From Rhizobium sp. (lineage in GTDB: Bacteria > Pseudomonadota > Alphaproteobacteria > Rhizobiales > Rhizobiaceae): DNA of 50,229 nucleotides. Positions 42,436-50,229 of the stretch are shown one piece after another; position 1 is the stretch's first letter, and every line of letters begins with the position of its first letter. The stretch covers positions 1 to 50,229 of the forward strand of contig JAHHDR010000043.1 of the NCBI GenBank assembly GCA_019739215.1, written 5' to 3'. Below the pieces are notes generated by a model that saw nothing but the letters and a program-made list of their open reading frames with translations, was not told the DNA's origin and searched no databases. The position numbers and the translations under genes were made by a program.

Positions 42436-43945
42436 CAATCCGGCAGCCCGAGCTTGGCCTTGACCAGCGCCTGGACGGCCTGCGGGTTGGCCTTGCCGCC
42501 GGTCGACTTCATCACCTGTCCGACGAACCAGCCGGCCAGCGTCGGCTTGGCGTGCGCCTTGCGCGACCTGGTCGGGGTTGGCGGCGATGATCTCGTCCAC
42601 CGCCTTCTCGATCGCGCCGGTATCGGTCACCTGCTTCATGCCGCGCTCTCGACGATCTCGGCCGGGTTGCCGCCGTCGTTCCAGACGATTTCGAACAGGT
42701 CCTTGGCGATCTTGCCCGAGATCGTCGCCCTTCCGATGAGCTCGACAATGCCGCCGAGCTGTTCGGCGAGACGGGCGTCGTCCTCGATCGACTTGCCCGC
42801 CTTGTTGAGCGCACCGAGAAGCTCGTTGATGACCCAGTTGGCGGCGCTCTTGCCGTCACGGCCGGCCGACAGCGCCTCGTAATAATCGGCGATCGACTTT
42901 TCAGACACCAGCACCGACGGCGTCGTAGATGCTGAGGCCGAGGTCGCGCGACGAAGCGGGCCTTCTTGTCGTCAGGCAGTTCCGGCCAGACCGGCCCTGA
43001 GTTCCTCGATGAAGGCATCGTCGAACTCGAGCGGCAGCAGGTCCGGATCGGGGAAGTAGCGATAGTCATGCGCATCCTCCTTGGAGCGCATCGACCGCGT
43101 CTCGCCCTTGCCGGCGTCGAACAGGCGAGTCTCCTGGTCGATCGTGCCACCCTCCTCGAGTATGGCGATCTGGCGCCGCGCCTCATATTCGATGGCCTGG
43201 CCGATGAAGCGAACGGAGTTCACGTTCTTGATCTCGCAGCGCGTGCCGAATTCGCCGCCCGGCTTGCGCACCGAGACGTTGACGTCGGCGCGCAGCGAGC
43301 CCTCGTCCATGTTGCCGTCGCAGGTGCCGAGATAGCGCAGGATGGTGCGCAGCTTGGTGATGTAGGCCTTGGCCTCGTCGGACGAGCGCATGTCGGGCTT
43401 GGAGACGATCTCCATCAGCGCCACGCCCGATCGGTTGAGGTCGACGAAGGACATGCGTCGGGTGCTGGTCGTGCATCGACTTGCCGGCGTCCTGCTCCAG
43501 ATGCAGCCGCTCGATGCCGATCTCGACATCCTCGAACTGGCCCTGCCGGTCCGGTCCGATCGAGATGACCACCTTGCCCTCGCCGACGATCGGGTCCTTG
43601 AACTGCGAGATCTGGTAGCCCTGCGGCAGGTCCGGGTAGAAGTAGTTCTTGCGGTCGAACACCGAACGCTTGTTGATCTGTGCCTTGAGGCCCGAGCCCG
43701 GTGCGCACCGCCTGGCTGGACGCATTCCTCGTTGATCACGGGCAGCATGCCGGGCATGGCGGCGTCGACCAGCGAGACGTTGGAATTGGCCGGCTTGCCG
43801 AATTCGGTCGAGGCAGCCCGAGAACAGCTTTGACTTCGGAAAGCACCTGCGCGTGCACCTCCAGGCCGATCACCACCTCCCAATCGCCGGTGGCGCCGGG
43901 GATGAAGCGTTTCGGATCTGGGGTGCGGACGTCGACAATGCTCAT
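42435..43945 (-). CDS. gatB: Asp-tRNA(Asn)/Glu-tRNA(Gln) amidotransferase subunit B, frame broken
   Basis: tRNA-binding and kinase subunit of GatCAB, which converts misacylated Glu-tRNA(Gln) and Asp-tRNA(Asn). It starts MSIVDVRTPDPKRFIPGATG, DWEVVIGLEVHAQVLSEVKA (the GatB EVHAQL-type motif). Later segments in other frames are VDLNRSGVALMEIVSKPDMR, YLGTCDGNMDEGSLRADVNV, EIKNVNSVRFIGQAIEYEAR, YRYFPDPDLLPLEFDDAFIE, and a YqeY-like tail (SEKSIADYYEAL). About ten indels lie between 42550 and 43830. The length fits about 500 residues. gatA and gatC are not in the window. Confidence 0.93.
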
Positions 43946-44115
43946 ATCGGAGGCTTCTCTTCTTCGATCTTGGAACGGACTGCGGTTAGACCAATTATCC
44001 ATGCGGGGCAAGGATTTCAATGACCCGCAAGCGGGGATGAATGGGCGATCAGGGGTTCTGTTTCGAAATTCTTTCTGCTACGCCTGCTGGCTGGACGTGT
44101 AAGAGAGTATGGGAT

Positions 44116-46017
44116 TTGAGACGACAGGGCGGAAAATTGCGAAGCCTTACGCTTTGCCTGCTGGCCGGTCTCGGTCTCGTAGCGGTGGATGCACCGGCAG
44201 CATCGGCATTCGAGATCTTCGGCTGGAAGTTTTTCGAGGGCGACGACAGCGTCGCGGCGGTCACGGACCCGGTACGATACGCGCTCACCTTCGATGGCGG
44301 CAGCGACAAGGACCTGACCGCGACGCTGGAGGACGCCTCGGCGCTCGCGCGTGAAAAGGCTGACCCAGTCAACGGCGATCTGGGCCTTGTCATCAAGGCA
44401 CGCGATGATCGAGAGCGCCTGCTGGCCGCGCTCTACGAAAACGCCCGCTACGGCGCGGTTGTCACTATAACGGTCGACGGCACACCCATCGACGAATTGC
44501 CGCCCGTTCCTGAATTCTCCCGCGACCGGCCTGTCCCCGTGTCCGTCAGCGTCGAGCCCGGGCCGGTCTTCACCATTGGAAGCGTGTCACTGACGGGTGA
44601 CGCCACCAAGTTCGACCCCTCGGACTACGATCTCGACATCGGCGCGCAGGCCAATTCCACGCTGGTGATATCCGCCGCGGGCAAGATGGTCGAGGACCTG
44701 GAAAAGGAAGGCCGTCCCCTCGCCCGCCTGACCGAACGCGGCCTGACGGCCGACCACAAGAAGAGCACGGTCGATATCCGCATCGGCGCCGAGGGCGGTC
44801 CGGTTGCCGAGGTCGGCGCGGTCACCGTTACCGGCTCCAAGACCGTCGATCCGGAATTCGTCGAGACATGGTCGCGACTGGACCAGAACAGGCGCTATTC
44901 CCCCGAGGAGATCAAGGACGCCAATGAACGGCTGCGCAAGCTCGGCGTCTTTTCCTCGATCAATATCGTCAAGAGCGACCGACTCGACGATCAGGGCCGG
45001 ATTCCGCTTGCAATCGAGGTGTCCGACGGCAAGCAGCGCTATTTCGGCCTCGGGGCGCAATTCTCCTCGCTCGATGGCTTCGGATTGCAGGGATACTGGG
45101 GGCACCGAAATCTGTTCGGTGGCGCGGAATCGCTCAAGCTAACGGGTTCGATCTCGCGCCTTGGCGAGGAATGGGACTACCGCAAGCTCGACTATCTCGC
45201 ATCAGCCGAATTTTCCAAGCCGGGCATCTTCGACGCCTATTCGACGCTCAATGTCAGCGTGATCGCCCAGCAGGTCAATCCCGAGACCTACCGCTCGACA
45301 TCCTTCACCAAGCTCGCCAACATCGGCTACGAACTGACCGCGCAGGATACGATCACCGGCGGCTTCGATCTGACGTGGAACGAAACGGACGATTTCCGCG
45401 GCGTGTCCCAGTTCCTGACCTTCTCGCTTCCGGTCACGTGGAATCGGCGATGCCAGCGACGACAAGCTCGATCCGAAGGAAGGCTACCGTCTGCGCCTCA
45501 CCGGCATTCCGAGTTACGAGATCTATCGCGGCAATTTATTCCAGACGATTGACGGTCAGGTCAGCGCCTACACGTCCTTCGGACAGGAAGACGGCGTAAC
45601 ACTGGCCGGCAAGCTTGCCATCGGCACGCTGCTCATGGCGCCCTCGCTTGAAGATGTCCCCGCGACCCGGCGCTTCTATCTTGGCGGCGGTGGAACGGTG
45701 CGCGGCTATGCCTATCAGGAAATCACCCCCGCGCAACCAGAACGGCGACCCACTCGGTGGCCGTTCCTATATGCAGGCCTCGCTCGAAGCGCGGGTGAAG
45801 ATCACCGAAACCGTGGGCGTCGTGCCCTTTATCGATGTCGGAAACCGTGTCCTCGCAGACTTACCCCGACTTCAACGACATCCGGGCGGGTGCAGGCCTT
45901 GGCATCCGGTATGCCACGCCTTTCGGCCCCCTTCGCCTTGATGTCGCCATGCCTCTCAATCGATATGACGACGGAAGTCGCTTCGGCATTTATGCCGGTA
46001 TCGGGCAATCCTTCTGA
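44116..46017 (+). CDS. tamA: Autotransporter assembly factor TamA (Omp85 family), three frame breaks near the 3' end
   Basis: Outer-membrane barrel that works with TamB to insert outer-membrane proteins and move lipids. A signal sequence (SLTLCLLAGLGLVAVDAPAA SA) is followed by POTRA-like repeats (for example PVFTIGSVSLTGDATKFDPS and VAEVGAVTVTGSKTVDPEFV), then the barrel (FGLQGYWGHRNLFGGAESLK). The frame is clean to 45440. An extra T (45446), an extra C (about 45732) and an extra A (about 45844) then break it. Repaired, it reads YLGGGGTVRGYAYQEITP (the VRGY motif) and ends RFGIYAGIGQSF. TTG 44116 is my start; ATG 44041 in the same frame is the alternative. About 633 residues. Confidence 0.88.
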
Positions 46018-46024
46018 CGGGAGT

Positions 46025-49000
46025 TTGAGCAATCAGGACCGCACTTACTTGGATCGGCTGGCTGCTGGCGAGGCTTTTTCGCCCTTGCCGGCGTGATAGT
46101 GGTCATCGCGATCTTGGCCATCGCCGTGCTGGGCTACACGGCGACCGGCAACCAGTTCCTCGCCGACCAGATCGCCAGCCGCGTCTCGACCCCGGACATG
46201 CAGATCCGGATCGAGGGTGCGCGCGGATTGCTGGCGGGCAGTTTTCGCATCGACCGCGTGACAATCGCCGACACCCGGGGTCCGTTCGCCCAAGTCGAGA
46301 ACATCGCGGTCGACTGGTCTCCCTGGAGCCTGGCGACGGCGGAGTTCGCGGCCGAACGTATCGCGGCATCAAGCGTCCGCCTCGAGCGCCCGCCCGTATC
46401 GACGGTCCAGAGCGAACCATCCGACAGCGCGTTCAACCTGCCGGTGGAAATTCGACATCCGGCGGTTCGATCTTCCCAGCGTGTCGCTGGACCGTAGTGT
46501 ATTCGGCCCGGAGCGCTGACATCGCGCTGACCGGCTCTGCCCGCGGCGCGGCTGACCGGATCGCGTTGCAGCTTGATGCAAGGCAGCCCGACGCGTCGGG
46601 CGCGCGCGCCGTCGCCGATTTCGCCTATGCCGTCAATGCGCGCACATTGACGCTGTCGATGCAGGTCAGCGAGCCCGCGGGCGGCCTGCTCGGCAGCGTC
46701 CTGCAACTGCCCGGCAACCCGGCCATCGACATGACCGTAACCGGCGACGGGCCGCTCGACGCATGGGCAGGGAAGATTCGCGCCAAGCTGGACGGCGTCG
46801 AACGCCTTGCACTCGACGGCAGCCACCTGCGCAACGAGGCCGGCATTCATCAGATCGTGCTGTCCGGCGGCGGCGCGCTGGGCGACCTTCTCCCTCCCTC
46901 GCTTCGCACCCTCTTTGAAGGCGAGAGCGCGATCGACATCGACGCGTCCTTTTCCAACGAGGGGATGCTGGATATTCGTTCCGCCAAGCTCGCCAATGGC
47001 AGCCTCACGCTCGACATCGGCGGCTCGATCGATCCGCACGGAGAGGCGAAACTCAATGGCAGCCTGCGGCCGGCGCAAGACGTCCTGGCAATTCGCTGGC
47101 CGCTGGCCGAAGGCACGCTCGACGCCGCCATCCGGAATGTCGCGCTGACCGCGTCGGGACCGTTCCGATCCGTGGCCTTCGAACTTTCCGCCCAGCTCGC
47201 GCGCGTGGCCGTCCCTGCCGGCTCGGTGGAAGACGTGGTGCTCCGTATCGGCAGTGACGGTTTCGATCTTTCGACCAGGAGCGGACAGCTCAGTTCGGAA
47301 CTGACAGCGGAATCAGCCACGCTTGTCGATCCGGAGGTCGCGAAGCTGGTGCGCGGCCCGATCCGCCTCATCGCACCGTTGACGCTGACGACAACGGAAC
47401 TCCGATCCGAGGCGGTATCGCTGTCGAGCGGCGCCATCGGCGGAACGGCCAGCATCGCCTACAATCTCGGTACCACGGCCGTAGACGCCAATTTCAAGGC
47501 CTTCGTCGCCTCTCCCGCCCTGTTGCCTCCCGAACTGGCCGGGAAGGCGGGCGCCACAATCGAACTCTCCGGCAAGATCGCCGGCACGGCCGACAATCTG
47601 GCCTTCAACGAGGTACAGCTCAAGTCAGGCCTTGCGTCGGCACGGCTCGACGGCACGCTTGTCGCCGGTGAGATCGCAGCCACGCTGAGCGGGGACATCC
47701 CTTCGCTGGCTGCCTTCGATGTCGCCCTCGATGGACGCCTTGGCGTCACAGCGAGCCTCGCCGGTCCGCTGTCCGATATCAAGATCGACACAGCGGTTAC
47801 TTCCGAGCGCATCGTTGCCGCGGGCCGGGCCCTCGACAATGTCGACATTGTCCTCGGCGGGCAATCCGACCCGGGCGCCCAGACCGCCACTTTCAAGGCT
47901 TCCTTCGCGGTAGATGGCGAGCAGGTCAGCCTCTCCGCAAAAATGGCGCGTCGCAATGCCGGCATCACGATTTCGGAGATCGACGGCACGATCGCCGGCA
48001 ATCGCATAACGGGCGCAATCGACCTCGGACCGGATTTCCTCCCGTCTGGACGCCTGAATGCCAGCCTGGCCGATCTTGCCGCTCTCGGGCGGCTGGCAGG
48101 CCAGAGCATCGCCGGCGACCTGGACCTTTCCGTCGACCTCGCCCCATCGAATGGAATGCTCGGACTGCTGCTTTCGGGCAACGGAACTCGGATCGAAGCG
48201 CAGGGCGCAGTCGTGACCTCCCCGTCCGTGCGCTTCGAAAGCGCCGACGTGATGGCACAAATGGTCAAGGGCGAACTCACTGCGGCTGCGCTCGAGATTG
48301 CCGGCAACCGGATCGAATCGCCGACCCTGTCGGTGGATCACGACGGCGCCAAGACGACCCTCGCCCTCGACAGCCGGTTCGATGGCGCACCGATGACTGC
48401 CCAGGCCGAGATCCAGACCGGACCCGCCGGCATCGATATCATGCTGCGGCGCTTCGATGCCGCGCCGCGGGGCCTGGCGCTTTCGCTTGCGGAACCCGCG
48501 ATCGTGCTGCTTGACGACGGCATGGCCACGATCGAGCAGGTTCGGGTCGCCCTCGGCAGCGGCACGGTTTCGCTCAGTGGTACCGCCGGCGACAGGCTCG
48601 ACCTGAATGTCGTTGCCACCGCCTTGCCCGCGAGCCTCGCCAACGCATTCGCGCAGGACCTCGCTGCATCAGGCACGATAGACGCGAAGGCGAGGATTGT
48701 CGGCAGTACCACGGCGCCCACGGTCTCCTACGACCTCACGGCCAGATCCCTGACGGCCCGCCCCTTGGCGGACGCAGGCCGCATCCCGATCGACATCTCT
48801 GCCAAAGGCAGCTTGCAGGATGGCCAACTCAGCATCGACTCGACGATCAATGGTATCGAGGAATTGGGCGCTCTGACAGCGAAGGCGAGCCTCGCGCTCG
48901 GCCAGCCGGAAATCCGGGTTGAACGCCTCGACCTCGCAAGCGAGGCACTGAGTGGCACGATCAGCGCCAGCTTCAATCCCACATCCAAGGCCTTCCAGAC

Positions 49001-50229
49001 AGCCTTCCGGCTCGATGTAACGGGCAAGAGGCTGCTTCCGTCCGACCTCCTGGCCAAGCTGCAATCCCCGGCCGTGCTGACGGGCACGATCGAGGGAACG
49101 CCCAACGAATTCGCCTTCCGCCACGTCAGGCTTGCGTCCAACCTAATCTCCGCTGACCTGACAGGAACCTTGAAGTCAGGCATCATCGACGCGTCGCTCA
49201 CCGGCAAATTGCCAGACCTCTCGACGCTCCAGTCTGGCGTCGCTGGCGCAGCCTCGCTGACGGCGACAGTCGCGGGACCGCTCGCATCGCCCGCTATCAA
49301 GGCGGAAATCAACGCTGACAATGCGACCCTCGCAGGTCGAATGCTCCAGTCCCTGAGCGTCCGGCTCGACGCTGTCGCCCAAACCGACGCGCCGCGCGGC
49401 ACGCTGACTGCGACCGGCGTGCTTGATGGCCAGACCATTGATGTCAGCGGCAACATCACGTCCGAGCAAGGGCGACTCACCCTTCCCGCACTCAATGCGA
49501 TTATCGGCCGCAACACACTCTCGGCCAGCCTGGCACTCGACACCGCCTACAAGCCCGCGGGCACGATCCGGTTCGACTTCCCGGACCTCGGTCTCCTCGC
49601 TGCCCTCGCCGGACAGACCGCCGATGGCGACCTCAAGGGCGACGCCACGCTCGACAATTCCGGGGGCAGGCTGAGCGCGACGGTCAGGGCCGAGGGCAGC
49701 GGCATCCGCGCCGACGGACTCACGGTTCGCAACCCAGCTGTCGACATCGATATCCCCGACCTCCTTTCCGGCCAGATCTCGGGAACGATCGCCGCGACCG
49801 AACTCGGAGCCGGCGCCAATGTCCTGAAAAATCTCGATGTGGATTTCGCTCTCGCGGGGCCGCGCACCGGCTTCACAGTGGCGGCGCAGTATGACGACGC
49901 ACCTGTCAGCCTGGCGGGCAATATCCTCCGAAGCGCCGATAGCATGGAAATCAACCTGGACCGGTTCTCTGCCGTGCCGCGCGGCCTGCCGGTGGCACTG
50001 GCCGCGCCGGCGACAATCCGGATCGCCAACGGCATGACGGACATCGGGCAGATATCACTGACGGCAGCCGGCGGCCGGATCGACATTGCCGGAACCGTTT
50101 CCGACAGCCTCAGCCTGACGGTCGATGCCCCCGCCCTGCCGGCGGAACTGGTCAACATCGTTTCACCCGACCTCGACGCCTCGGGGATCGTCGACGCCGA
50201 TGCCAGGATCAGCGGAACAGCCGCAGATC
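46025..50229 (+). CDS. tamB: Translocation and assembly module protein TamB, N-terminal part (runs off window, frame breaks near 5' end)
   Basis: Inner-membrane anchored periplasmic protein of the AsmA/TamB group that bridges the envelope. It starts eight bases after tamA. TTG 46025 is likely after removing one A near 46031 (SIRTALTWIGWLLARLF) and one T of the TTTTT run near 46075 (ALAGVIVVIAILAIAVLGYT, the membrane anchor). Extra bases near 46455 and a break near 46515 follow. From about 46517 the frame is open to the window end for 1,230 codons with the beta-rich repeats of TamB (RLDGTLVAGEIAATLSGDIP, PAGTIRFDFPDLGLLAALAG). The C-terminal DUF490 domain would lie beyond the window. Confidence 0.9.

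Overview
The window comes from a GC-rich alphaproteobacterium, most likely a Hyphomicrobiales member (Rhizobiaceae/Phyllobacteriaceae type). The evidence is the merged secE-nusG-rplKAJL-rpoBC / str / S10 / spc gene order, an NDUFA12-type complex I accessory subunit, a DUF2155 protein, the amiC-mrcA-prfB block next to a divergent rne, and ribosomal protein sequences of rhizobial type. No 16S gene is present, so the genus is left open.

Positions 1-12041 (minus strand) hold the str, S10 and spc ribosomal clusters. Read 5' to 3' the order is rpsL, rpsG, fusA, tuf, rpsJ, rplC, rplD, rplW, rplB, rpsS, rplV, rpsC, rplP, rpmC, rpsQ, rplN, rplX, rplE, rpsN, rpsH, rplF (cut by the window edge). A terminator-like hairpin lies between rpsQ and rplN. 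Positions 12042-12600 are the rpsL leader and promoter region. Positions 12600-14033 hold a small acidic conserved hypothetical gene (plus) and a LuxR-type regulator (minus, frame broken).

Positions 14180-26588 (minus) hold tRNA-Trp, secE, nusG, rplK, rplA, rplJ, rplL, rpoB and rpoC, with an intrinsic terminator after rpoC and structured RNA elements before rplJ and before rpoB. Positions 26723-32480 (minus) hold amiC (peptidoglycan amidase), mrcA (PBP1A), a MntA/HepT toxin-antitoxin pair and prfB. prfB carries the classical programmed +1 frameshift site. Positions 32556-33220 are a long divergent region containing the rne leader.

Positions 33221-40214 (plus) hold rne, a DsbA-family thioredoxin-fold protein, aroQ, accB, accC and aat. 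Positions 40215-43945 hold DUF2155 and NDUFA12 genes (minus), a SIS-domain protein (plus), a GNAT acetyltransferase and gatB (minus). Positions 44116-50229 (plus) hold tamA and the 5' part of tamB, the outer-membrane translocation module.

Most of the window is core information processing: transcription, translation, RNA decay and cell-envelope building. The accessory content is small: the MntA/HepT pair, the LuxR regulator and its hypothetical neighbour.

A striking property is that 18 genes, nearly all essential, have clustered reading-frame breaks (rpsH, rpsN, rplP, rpsC, rplV, rpsS, rplB, rplW, tuf, rpoC 5' end, rpoB 3' half, luxR, rne, accB, accC, gatB, tamA, tamB), while their neighbours are perfect. 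In the places checked base by base, adding or removing one base restores a normal protein. I read these as consensus errors in patches of the assembly, not as pseudogenes. I found no transposase, CRISPR array or prophage.
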